Program-made: the position numbers and the translations under genes
Shown: positions 1 through 13,400 of the stretch, piece by piece
Numbering within the stretch: position 1 is the first letter of the stretch
How the letters are laid out: each line of letters begins with the position of its first letter
The notes under the pieces: generated by a model
Seen by the model: only the letters and a program-made list of their open reading frames with translations
The model's database searches: none
What the model was told of the DNA's origin: nothing
Source: Hermatobates lingyangjiaoensis
Lineage: Eukaryota > Arthropoda > Insecta > Hemiptera > Hermatobatidae
Assembly (NCBI GenBank): GCA_026182355.1
Contig: JAPFBL010000171.1
Span: 1,240,001 to 1,304,000, forward strand
Direction of reading: 5' to 3'
DNA length: 64,000 bases

Positions 1-1370
1 ATCTTAAAATAATCATAGGGTGTTTTGGGGACCACCTATAGTTCGTAATTTACCATGGTCTGACGTTCAGTTGTTGCCGGATAGGAAGGTTCAACCTGTA
101 CCATAAAATAACTATAAGGTAACTTAATATTTCTTTCTCTAACTGTTTCAACCGCCTAAACCAAAGCTATTGTCAGATGTGATCGAGCAGAGGTATCTAT
201 TCTTAGCACACTGAGAACCGTAGTAGACAGAACCGTAGATCTAAGTCGTGAGTAAGGTATAGAAAAACAGAATGCACTGGCATTCACACGAGTATTCGTA
301 TAGCATTACATTCTACCTTTTACACAACTTTTCTTTACAACAGGCGTTCTTTAATTACGAAATTCTTTCTGATAAACACCCAAACATTTTTATAAATCAA
401 AAAAGGAAAACAAAAGAAATGTACATAAGTGTTTTATCAGGTTGAAAGTTTGAGCAGTTACACCCTCAGTAATACAGTAAAACTGATATTAGTTAATATT
501 TGAATATAATAATTCTCCCTCATAATATGCAGAATCACAAAAAATAAATAAATATTAATAATATATTAAGTGTAAAGCATGTAATATACGACAAGTTTAC
601 AAGGTTTGAAAACTATTTTGTAGAAATTTGAATTTACAAACATGACACCCTACAAATCTTTTAACATTTTCCGAACTTCTCTATTTGATGACCACTGAAA
701 AAAAAAATAAAAATTCGTAATTTTTGTATATAACAACTTGTTTTTTGTTAAACTGACATTATATAATCCGTAAAAAGTAATATGTGGACATTTATATAAC
801 ATATAACAAACAAGTAGAAAAAATTGTTCGTTAAAGTTAATTAATGTAATACGTATGCAAAATAAGACTTATTTATGATACATAACAATTTTTAAAATGT
901 AATAAACTCTACTTTAAATTTTTAATGTAATAATTTTAAATTTCTTATTACTTGTAAGGTTTGGAATACCCTCGCTTTGCTAACAAACAAGTTCTGTCAA
1001 AGCCTTATGAAATTACTTATTTCAGATTAAAGTTTCTCCAGCAATCACGACACACCCATGAATTGATGGCAATAGACTAATCAGTGGAAACTCACCTTAA
1101 CAATAGACCAATATGTCGAGACACACCTATGCGTTCTGATGCATAAATATGTGGTGTGGTAGCATCTATTCACTACTTGCCAGGCACTAATTTCTCGAAA
1201 CACGTCGATTCAAGAACCCTACTATTAATAATAATTTGTGTCATCAGAATGAATAATCCTATATGATAGTTATACGAATGTTTAAGGCGAACATTTTCAA
1301 AATATATCTAGGCTCTACTCTAAAACTAACATATGAGAAAATAAATATAGTTAAGACAAAGCAAACATAC
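1..1370. other. intron after XPO1 exon 15, left edge
   Basis: AT-rich intronic DNA. Both strands were read for the next XPO1 exon and none was found. No transposon signature recognised. Confidence 0.5.
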
Positions 1371-1496
1371 AATTAGACCAGTCTCGGCCACATTTCTCAT
1401 GGTGTGCTTGAAGGCCCAGATGATGGCGTCGAGGACTAGTTTGAACTGAGCCGGAGGAATAGTGAGGAAAGCTTCGAAACATTTGCTGGTGACCGC
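1371..1496 (-). CDS. XPO1: XPO1 exon 15, residues 850-891, last exon in window
   Basis: Forty-two codons, [19 protein letters not shown] through NVAETGLI. Human continues into LFTLLQNV, so the donor is placed at gtatgt after ATT (1370-1365). The minus strand between 1370 and 1 shows no continuation, so later exons are outside the window. Confidence 0.92.
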
Positions 1497-4400
1497 CTGA
1501 AACAGAACAAGGTGATCACAACCAAACTCCATATGTGCCGATTTAATAATCATCAGACTCGACAATAGCAGTCCAACACCATAACAAGAATGAAAAAGCC
1601 AAGAATAAGTTACAAAACGTTCTGAAACTGAACATGTCACTTCTTTGGCTTAACTAAGGGAAACCATTACAATTCCAAAATCAATATAGAAATAGTTCCA
1701 ATAATAATAAACATGCTTTTGACTGTAAAAACAGTTTCAAAATGACAATAAACTTCAAAATAGAAAAAAAATATCAATTTTTAATGAAGATTATCATGAA
1801 TTGTTTACAAAAAAGAAATTTGGAAAAAAAGATGTTGACAAAATAGTTCATCCACCCTCTAACCGTGCTGCATTTAAGTTAGTTCTTGAATAGTCACACT
1901 GAAGAAAAGGCGTGTTTCTATTTTCTACCGTGCGGCGACAGCTGCTTTCAACAAAATATTTTCATTACATACGGGAGAATCCTAACAAATTCACATGGCT
2001 AAGACCCTCATTTGTTTTAATTTTCAGTTCAATATAAAGAGTAAATTAATTAAGATTTTATAATAAATTCACCTGAAGAAGTAGATAAAAATTGATTCTA
2101 TGTTCAGGATAGTCTTCGAAGTTTTTATTGATCATATAAAGGGTTGACTCGAAGACGGCGTCAAAGATCTTTGGCACTTCAGGGGTGATGTGACCCTCCA
2201 ACTTCTTGACAATTTTGGCCATGGCAGACAGAACCTCAGGTTCTCTAGCTGAAGGTACGCTACATTGGTTGTAATCCATCAGGACAGCGTCCAGTAGATG
2301 GGGGAGGAAGTTTTCCAAAACCTGAAATCACATGTCACTGAGCTATTCACCTGAGAGACAAAACACAGTGAGTTGTATGTATGGTTTTCTCTTCCTCTGA
2401 TATCATATATATTAATACGCTATAACGTAGTGTGTCAGGCTTTGTCATAATAGTGATAATTGGACACATCTAATTCCTGTAATTAAATTACAGCTACAAA
2501 CCAAAGTCATCGTGATTAGACATCATTGTATTGTCTAATTAGCATTTAATAGAGAATAAGTTAAACAGTTTATTTCATGTACATAAATGTACTTTTTATA
2601 CCTAAAAATAGCACATTATATCAGGATGAGTTCAGTAATATTTTTTGTAAATTACATATACGAGGTGTATAAATAAAGTAGTGAGACTGATTTTTTTTAA
2701 ATTTTCTATTCAAATATAATTACAATGTGATATTGTCACCTTCAAAATAGTTCCCTTCGGAAGCCACACAGCGCTGGAGACGGTCCTTCCAATCATTGTA
2801 GCATTGCTGGAACTCGGATTCTGGAATGGCCTTCAGCTGGTCGGTTACAGCAGTTTGTATGTTTTGTAGTGTCCCGAAATGAGTTCCCTTGAGGTGATTT
2901 TTCAATCTCGGGAAGAGGAAAAAGTCACAAGGACTCAAGTCTGGTGAATAAGGAGGCTGAGGAGCAACAGGAATGTTTTTACTGGCCAAAAACTCCTTCC
3001 CTTTCTGAGATCTTTTTGGTCTTGGGAAAGGTTTTTCGGAACCATTTTCGCACAAATTTTTCTCATCTCCAATTCATTGGTCAAAATGTGATGAACGGAG
3101 GTGTGATTCAAATTCAACTGTTCCCCGATCATTCTGACTGTCAAGCGTCGATCTGAACGCACAAGGTTCCGTACTCTGTTGACATTTTCATCGGTGTTTG
3201 CACTTGAAGGACTTCCGCTTCGTGGTTCATCTTCAATCGACTCTCTTCCTTCTGAAAATTCCTTAAACCACCGAAAAACCTGTGCCCTTGATAAAACACG
3301 TTCTCCATAGGCCTCCTGAAGTTTTTCAAAAGTCCAAGTTGTCCAAGTCTGAAGCAAAATTTTATTGCACACCGCTGCTCAACTTTGAGGTCACTCAATT
3401 TTAAAACGCTCAAGAAAAAATCATTTCACGAAAACCAACGCTACGGACAAACAAATGACTGTGGCGAGTTCAGATTCATACTGGAGGCGCATCACACGTG
3501 CACCTGACGCTACTCAAGGCCACGCGTCTCCAGCGTTGCCAGATCGAAAGCGACGTTGCCAGTCTCACTACTTTATTTACACACCTCGTATAAGAAATGA
3601 AGTTATACGCCTCTTTACGAATTCAGAACATGTTTTTTTTTAAAGCTAAACCAGTAAGAAAACAATGAAATTTTGTTAAAAAATTGAACCAAAGATTAGG
3701 AATTTATAAAAAAATCATAAAATTACGATTGTTGTAGAGGGCAATCGCTCTATACATAAAAATGAATGTATGTCTGTATGTTTATACTCGATAGATTCAA
3801 AAACCACACATCCAATCGCTGTGAAAATTTTGGAAATTATTAGGTACATCCCCGGGAAGGTTTATGTAAAGTTTTTTAAAAATCAGAGCTGTGGTTCAGG
3901 TAATATCCCAAAAATATTATAATAGATAAGGTTTGCTGTATAACCTGTTTGTTTCCATTTTGACTTTAATGGCAGCCTCAGGTAGGTTATTCTTTATATA
4001 ACCTTTATATTTCTTTATATTTCAACATGCTTTGTTCATTGGAAATGAACAGGTACCAGAAATTTTATTATTATTTTCAGATTGATATTAAAGACAATTA
4101 TTGTAATTTTATATGGGTTTCTTATTAACTTTAACAAAGCTTTAGTTATTATCAATAGTTTACAATTTACTTTTCATATCTAATTGGTTTAACAAAGAAA
4201 GTTATGCGTTAAATAATAACTTATTAACTTTAAGTATCCATGATAGTATTACAAATAAATAATAATGATAGTATTTGAACCATTAATCCTAATCTTAAAA
4301 GAATAGTTAAAGTATTTTGTTTAAGTTTAATAATTGTAAGGTTTCTTTATTTATTCCTGATTGATTAATTCGTTTGTTTAAAATATTTAGTTATTAGTAA

Positions 4401-7400
4401 TTAGTATCCGGCTCTACTCCATATAGGCAAAATGATAAGTTACAGGGTATCCATAAAGTCCATGTGCAGTTTAAAAAAATTATAACTTTTTTCGTATTTA
4501 CGATAGAAATAATCTGTAAAAAAAGATTAGAAGGAAGTAAACCTACATTTTTTAAGGTTTTATTTTAAAAATAATTTTTAGTTTCCACAGTCCTCCATTA
4601 TTAGCAATATAGAGGGTAACACGGTTTTGCAGTTTACGGAAAACATGCGCCAACTGATTTACAATAATCCGTAAAATCTTATTAGTTATTTTAGCTTTCA
4701 AATCTTCAAATGAACAAGATTTAGATGCATACAGAGTTGCTTTCACATGCCCCCCATAAGAAAAATCTAAAGGAGTCAAGTCTGGCGAACGTGGAGATGA
4801 ATGAAATGGTCAACCTCTCCCGATTTATGTTAGGAAATTCGTGATTTAGAAGAGGTTACCACATGATGGAGGTTAAGTGGATAAAATTTCAATAAAACTT
4901 TAAAAAATATAGATTTCCTTCTTTCTAATCCTTTTTACAGATCATTTCTATCCCAGCTACAAATAAGGGTATATTTTTTTTAAAACGCACACGGACTTTA
5001 TGGACACCCTGTATTATATATATCGATGATATCTAACTAGAAGACGTTTATGAATGTCTAAATCAGTAAAACTTATAAGGGAATATATAAAGCATAAAAA
5101 ATGGATGAAGAAATATTCAAATCAAAATGTACATATATAAAACTTAATCATTGTATGTATTTGTGGGTATAAATACAGTTCTTAACATAATAACTCTTAT
5201 CATTACATAATGAAAAATATATTCAGAATTTAGCATTTGGAACTCAATTGACACTTTTCGATACAATGCTTCTTCATAAACAAATAATATTTCATCAAAA
5301 TATTGTTATTCAAACTTTTAAGGGACAATTTTGTTTACTGATATAATTTTAATTAAACATTTAAAACTGTGTGAAGTCTTCAAATTGAAATTATTGAATG
5401 AAATGTAATGTGATATGGTTTAGCCTCTTCAACTAACTAATTCCTAATTGAAACGATTTGGGGGTTTAAAATTCGTGTCATTATATTTAACAGATAAGAC
5501 ATATCACATTTAATGAGCTTAAACTTCTCTCAACAATTCTTGATGTATTGTTCGGCAAAAAATATTCTTTTTATTATTTGTTTAATCTAATCTATAACTT
5601 CCAATATTATTAGACAATGTGTGCAATTTATAATCAGTGTTAGATTATATCTTTCTTGCGTAATCTATAATTTTAATTCTGTATTAATTTCGTTTATCTC
5701 AAAAAAGTTGTGTAACGGAACTATAGAAAATTTAAATTGTTTTCGTTATATGTAATTTATTATTAGAGTTGGAATTAAACTGTTTCCCGGGTAGATCAGC
5801 TAGTATACTATAAAAAGTGAAATTTTTGCTGGAATAATGAATATCCTGCTCTACTGGTCGGATTTGTTTGCATTTAATTACATTATTTACAATGACTTAG
5901 AAATGTTTTAAATAAAATAAAATTGTTATTTAAAGGTTTATTGAAACAAACTTTAAATCTTCTAATGAATCAAAATAATATGTTAGAAGAATAAAATTGT
6001 TAAAAGTAAAAAGTTAACCGCAATGAAACATGTGTTTTTTTATGCATTCCAAGGTGCGATGGATGGTTGTCGAACAAGCCTTTGATTAATCAAACAAAAC
6101 ATAAGTTGGTTCATGACGAGTTTATTATGTTTACTTTTAATAAAGTTTAGGCCGCTCTCAACTTTTTTGTCTTAGTGTTTATTCCTGTTCGAATTGAATA
6201 TTTATAGGTAAGGGAGGACAGCGTTTGTCGGGTTAGCTGTTATGTTAATAATTAAATACCAAATTAAGCTTAGCTAAAGGTAGCACGAAATTCACTGACA
6301 GTTGGCGAAGTTCGCCGGCTTCTCAGCCATGAAGATTAACAAATCTGATGAACATTTACAGGCACCTCTGAAACTGGTTTCTGCTAATGAACTTAAACCT
6401 AATATTGATGATGACCTTATTGATTCGAAACGCTGCCATATGAACAGTCGAACAAAACCTGGCTAATATTGTGATCACATTTAGAAATTACAGGCTCTGG
6501 ATAATAAATGGATCATCTACAATACTAAATTTTATTTTTTCTTAATACGTTTGTACTGTTTTCGTTTGATTGAATAATATTTAACAAAAAAACCATACTT
6601 TTTATTTAGGCCTATTTTTATCACTGTCACAATGCGGCCCTCAGGTTACTGTAAAAGTCCTTATTCGGCCCTAAGGGGAATTTGAGTTTGAGGCTCATGA
6701 TTTATAGTAGAAGAATCTAAACACATGTTTTGTTTTAACACAGACAAGTGATAAATGATACACCTAATTAATCTAATTATCACAAAGTTATCTAATTAAT
6801 TACGATATTTGTTAATTAGTCACCATGGCATGGTCCTTGCTCTTGCTGATCCACTCAGAGATGAGCTTCAGGGTTTCCTTCTTGATGACTCGCATGCTCT
6901 TGATTATCTGCTGGTTGGTAACACCTTCGCCCAGGATACTGATCGACTCTGTGATATTCCCGCTCATCACTTTATACAAGTTCAGCATGTCCAGGTAGAT
7001 TCGGCCCAACTGCAAAACAATATATTCTTATTTATCACACAGTTAATAATTTTTAAATCGTATTATATTTTAATAGAGTAAAATTATGAAGGTTTTACCA
7101 GTTTTCTAAATCAAATGTTCTGAAGAAATAATAATGCGTAATATAAAACTGCTGATATTTCATCGTTAATGGTGGATACAGGTATCCACCCAATCGCATA
7201 ATACACTATTCTTATAAAATGAAGTTAATAATATATTATTAACCATAACTATAAAATTTAACAAAGCACCATCAACATTCCTCAATGTACAAGGTGTGAT
7301 CAAAAAGCAAGGACACTTTCAGAATTACACGAGCTCTTTCTAAAGTTCTTGTTGTTGTTCCGGTACACACGTCATATTACAGTTTTGACTATAAAGTGTG

Positions 7401-10400
7401 TGTTGTTTTTATGCAACAGGCTAGACGAGGTTAACGAGGTTAGACGCGTGTAAGTGTGCTGGGCGATTTTTAGCTAGGCGAAAATAATGTAGCACAATTT
7501 TTTTAATTTGTGTGTATATTATGTGCTCAAGAACTCTTAAATTGTTGACAGTGGGGTACAGTGAGTCAAAACTGTCTTTTTCCCTTTTATAGGTTTAAAA
7601 ACAATGGAATCTTTTTTGAGAAAGAAATACAATATTTATAATTGAAAGATTCAAGAGAGTAAATCATGGATGGGTAAGCCAAGAGATTTGACTACTAACC
7701 TGCTTGACGTAAGGATGACCCACAGCCTTGCACGCCCTCACGTTCGTCCTTAGGATACTGATCAGCTGCTTCACCACGTCTGGGTCTTTCAAGACGGCCA
7801 CGTTCTACAACCAACCAAGTCATGCAAACAACTTATCAATATAACAAATCCATTTCTAGAAGTAAAATAAATTAACTGAAGTACTTCTCAAAACAGATTA
7901 TAAAATGATTCAAATTTAGCAACATCAAATTATAAACCAACATTAAATGGGTCGTAAATGCCGGAACCATTTTAATAAATGGATTTTTTTTTCAAAGGCC
8001 TAACAATGACTGCAGTACTAGTATAATCTGAATTAAGTCAGACAACCAATCATTTGGATAATCAAAAGCACTTGTATGTATATGACGACCAAGTACAGCT
8101 TACTAATGAGACATAGAGGTACAAAATATGTATAACTATTAAAGAAAATATGTTAAACGAATGAGAGAAAATATGAAATTCTACAAAAAAGTAAGAGCTT
8201 TTAAGATAAGTAAGCACAAGTCACTTTTACGAGGGTCTTGGATGCACGAGTGGTGATGCACGAAAACATGAGGTGTATCAGACGAAGAGGCGAGTACAAA
8301 GACGAACTGACCACCTCATACAATCTGAACACTGTTACAGTTCTCAAATCACTCGCAACGAATTTATTTGATATGTCTGAGGTGCTAAAGTTTTTATATA
8401 AACTACGCTCACTGAACAGGTCAATATAAATCTAAAAAAAATAAAATCCTAAAAAAATAGTATCCTAAAAAAAATAAAAATAAAATCAAAAAAATAAATC
8501 TAAAATATAAGAGTTTCTAGGTCAGGTTGGTTATTAGAATCCCTTTTCCTCTTTTTTTTCGTTCATTTTCACAGAACTTCTTACTCTTTTGATATTATAT
8601 TATCCTATCAGGAACTGATGGTATTCTTCATGAAAAGTCCTTTTAATGTGTATATTTGGGACCCTTTTATGTATTCTAATGTATCAAAAATTTACAGAAA
8701 TGAATGTCATGGTCTTCATAATTGGTATTAACATTTTTATATTCACTCGGTTTATTTTTAATATATTATTGGGGAAAAAAGATAAAATTCTAATTAATTA
8801 TTGAATAAATTGATAGTATTTTTCTGTTTATGAAAATAATATATTTCATTAACAAATGTTAAACTGATCTTCTTCTTAGATATTGGGTTTTGTAGCGAAA
8901 GAATATTTAAGTAATGAATTCAGCACAGATTTCCTTAATAGTGCCAATGAGAGTCAGATTAACCCAAGCAATGTGAACGCCTCTGGACGAGTAGATCCCG
9001 AGTTCAATCCCCACTCTTGTCCTCGATTTATTCACGCGGAAGATGAACTTGGAGAGTAAGTTGAGCGTCGGTACCGAGCCTGTACAATGTCAATGTACTC
9101 GTTAAAGATCCCTACTCTAAATACACTAGAGTAAAGTGAAATTTAAAATACTCAACATTCGGAGTACTGTTTGTTTCTCTTGTGAAACTGCCACTACAAC
9201 CTAATCTTAACAGAACCAAAAAAGAGAAGTATATGAGAATTTTGATTCTATAAAATAATCCAGAACAGCAAAAGTAACAATTCATATATTATCTATAACT
9301 TTTATAGATTATAATTCCATAAAAGTGGGTTTCAACTAGGAGTCACTTGCTGGTATTGACATAAAATACGGGTATGACCCTTAATATAGTTAAAAATAAG
9401 AATCAATGGTAATGTAAGCTGTTTCTGCATAATTTGTATTTTGAACTCTATTTCAGATTAGACACCAATAGTAATGAAATTTAGTTGATAATCCATCCAT
9501 ATATTTGTCTAACATAATTAGAATAATACAATATACAGTCAATATACATACCTTAGACGCATTATAGATAATTTCGTCCCAGATTTTGTTAGGCAGACTC
9601 ATGTAACTTTCTATCAAAGCCTCTTGGGTTACTTCATCCATCTCAGCACCTACCATGTAGCCCACAGCCTCGTAGAAGGTGTGCACCTGCACAATGGTTT
9701 TATACATGTTCGTCATATACAGATAAAATTATTTAACTATACTACAAGAAAACATTTCAAGTATTAACTCTTCTATAAACGTAACGCGTTCTTCCATTAA
9801 CACATTAATCATTATCAATGTTCTATTGAAATTCACTTATCGGTTTTATGAGAAAATTATTATTATTCGATTATCAATCAGATTTAAATGTTTAAATCAA
9901 ACTTTCATATCTAACGTTTAGCTTTAAGGTAGAATAATGACACCTTTAAAAAAAAAACTACGAATATTATATAACCGTCGGTTATAAATATAGGCTAGTA
10001 TGGTGGAAAATTAAAGGAAGTTTTTCAGTACAACGACAGGCAGATACGGGTGAATTCTTTTAGGATTACCTGTTGAGTCTGAAGATCGCAGATAATAGAA
10101 CTGATGGTGGAGAGGATTTCTTCAATAAAAGGAGACACCTCACCCAACTGAAGGGTTATAAACTGACGTCTGCACTTGAAAGCGATTTTGATGAAAGTAT
10201 CACAGGCCATATCTTGAACTCCTTCGTGAGTCTCTATAACAAGCAGGAATTTAGAAAGAATCATTTGCTGACTCCAGTACCAAATTACCTGAGATGTAAA
10301 TATACTTAAGCAATTATCAGCGTTTTTCATTTCATGAATTTGTTGTGCCTTGAAGAAATAACTCAAAGGAACATCAGAAAAAGGTAAATCAGCATAACTG

Positions 10401-13400
10401 ACTATGTTGTCCCTACCTAAAATATCATCATTTGCTCCTTCGTATTAGTTTCCGCTTTTCCATCAACTGTCAATAATCTAATCCTGAATGGGTAAGACCC
10501 TGTCAAATACCAACACATACCTTATCATGTTCGCTGTTGCCTCAGAATAGAAAATAATTTGTCCTCGTCAGTTCTTGAAGAATTATATTACAGCTATGGC
10601 TTTACTTCTCGTGGCCCACTATTGGTACTAATCAAGTTTATTGAAGGACAAAATAGGCATGACAAGAAAGAATTTACGCCCTACATAAAGGTTTTTTAAT
10701 TCCCACATGAAATATCTCATGACAAAGCTAGAATCAATCACTAGCATTCTGCTTAAAAGGCGAACACCCTAACGAAAAGATAACATGTCCTTCTCTCCAA
10801 AATATAATATTGTTTCCAACACTAGCATGAACATGATTTTACCTTATATATTATAGTAAGATGGATAGTGTGACACTTTGTTGACACAGACTTTAACTTA
10901 GGTGGTTATAAGCGAGCAACATAATAATGTTGTTTCCTGGTTTTGGTGTGCTAAATATTAGTTCTTAGAGCCGAAATCTTCAACGAATACGTAACAAGAA
11001 ACAGCTCCAGGACTGGTAACTTCAAGAGGACTAGGTTCTCTTCGACAGATAAAAAAAACATTAAAAAAAGTTCTCAAAACTTTAAAAATTCATAAATAAA
11101 GATTCTACATTTATGGCCTATAAGTCAAATCTCCAATCATCAATGGGTAGCACGCAACACTACCATTAACAACAATTGACCCTCCACAAATTGGAACTTG
11201 TAAAAGATGAATGGACAAACGTGAAGAGAGTATATAAGAAAAAAAAGAAGAGAAGTTATTAATGCAACATTACAATAATTTGAGTTGCAGACATCTGGTT
11301 TACGATATATCTTAGTCATGGCCAGTAACTGATTTACAACACGAATATCATGATCACCTCGTAAAGTAGTTCCCGAATATTAAAAAACAAATCAACCCAA
11401 TGCAATTGAAGATCTATAAGGAACATCAGAAAAAGGTAAATCAGCATGCACTGACTATGTTGTCCCTACCTAAAATATCATCATTTGTTCCTTGACTATA
11501 AGAAATTAACTCATAACAAAGAATGAGTCCAATTTAGCCTTTTTAGCCATATTTTAGTTCAAATAAATAAGATTGTACATACAATACAAGAAATGCTTGA
11601 AACTGAGTACGAAGAACAAATTGCAAAAATTAAATAAAAATAAAAATTAGAAAAAAAAATAAGAAAGGACCAAGATAAAACAAACTACATACCACATTTA
11701 CTATGAAATTATATAAAGAAATAAACAAAATATCATATGTTGATTTAGAAAACAGCCAATGCTATTAACTACCACTATATTAGAAGACTACCCGATTCAA
11801 TGAAAAGGAACTCTTCTATTCAGCAAGGAACAACCAATACTGAATACAGTATTGCCTTTTAGAATGACAGATCATACGACTGAGAACTGAATTAAATATA
11901 TGTCAAGTGCTGATATGCAACGAGTTTTCAGTAAGTAGATAAATCTTTGAACCAAGAGATTAACACAGGTGCTGAATTTAACATGCGGTAAATTATGAAA
12001 ACACAACTTTCCACAAATACTAAGTCATTAATGGATACAAATCCATTTGGGTCTATTATTAAAATAGGAATATTTAACTTATACTGTTATCCCAAATTCA
12101 TTAATTTTTCCTCTCTAATCATGAGTAAACACCACTAATAAATGTTTCTATTGCTCGTGAGCCAATAATTTTACATAGTTAAAATTAATTCTTAGTGTAC
12201 TGAGTTAAAACAATTCGACGGTTTAGAAGTAGTTAATCCAACTGGAGCGTCAATTAAATGAACACTGAATACATATTTATTGGATGCTCAGAAATGTCTT
12301 AGCAAGTACGTTTAGTATGAGCTCCAACATCCACCATCTTCAACAGAAACTAAGATAAATAAATAGTGTTATTCGTTTTACAACCTAGAAACTGGTACCT
12401 AAATAATAGCTTCCCTGTTTCTTGACATCATTTCATTAATTACTTTTTTTTATACCAAATAATTCTAATTCTCTCTTAGTCATCAATTCCAATTTAGCCT
12501 TTTTAGCCATATTTTAGTTCAAATAAATAAGATTGTACATACAATACAAGAAATTCTTGAAACTGAATACGAAGAACAAATTGCAAAAATTAAATAATAA
12601 AAATAAAAATTAGAAAATAAAATAAGAAAGGACCAAGATAAAACAAACTACATACCACATTTACTATGAAATTATATAAAGAAATAAACAATTAATCAGT
12701 TACTTCCTCATGTTATTGAGCGGAATCACAGCGCAACACTCAATCAATGTACAAGCTAAAATGATACATGGGTATCCAGGAATTCGTTTGACAACAGGTC
12801 TATTCCCCTTTCACAACGCCACTTAAAAGTATGTTGTGCTATTTTGGCACAGATATCGTTAGTACCGATGACTAGATACTATAATTTAGGTCGTGACCTA
12901 GATTTCTGATGTTAAGAGATAGAACATTTTGTACACGCCGTCCCTAAAGAAGGCGTAAAACTTTCAGGTTTGTCTAATGTGAAGGATATCAGGTAATCGT
13001 TATAAGATTACAACTCTAATAAACTTGAGTTAAGGCACTACTTAGGACTTACGATGTAGAATAACCCAGTAATGTAGCTCACCGATAACTAAAACGGCTG
13101 CGAAATGTAATATCTCCTTTCAAAAACAGAGACCTAATCCCTCTGTGGAAGAGATACCAGAGAACCTCAGGTGCATATAACAAAGAAAAAATAAAACAAT
13201 GATTGTTTTTATACTGAAATTAAAAAGTTATGGGAACATCAGAGCTAGGCAAATCAGCATATTGGGTCTATGTTGTCCCTACCTAAGATCTCATCACTTG
13301 TTCCTCGTTCATATTCTTTTCACACATTTTTTTTATTTAAACCATTTTCAAAAAAGAATGTACTGAAGTAGCTTTAGTACATAAATGATGTAAGAGACTT

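Noticed and set aside
8238..8429. 63-codon plus-strand frame in intron 11
   Set aside because: No family resemblance and no supporting context.
10073..10309. Plus-strand frame over XPO1 exon 10
   Set aside because: Antisense shadow of the conserved exon.
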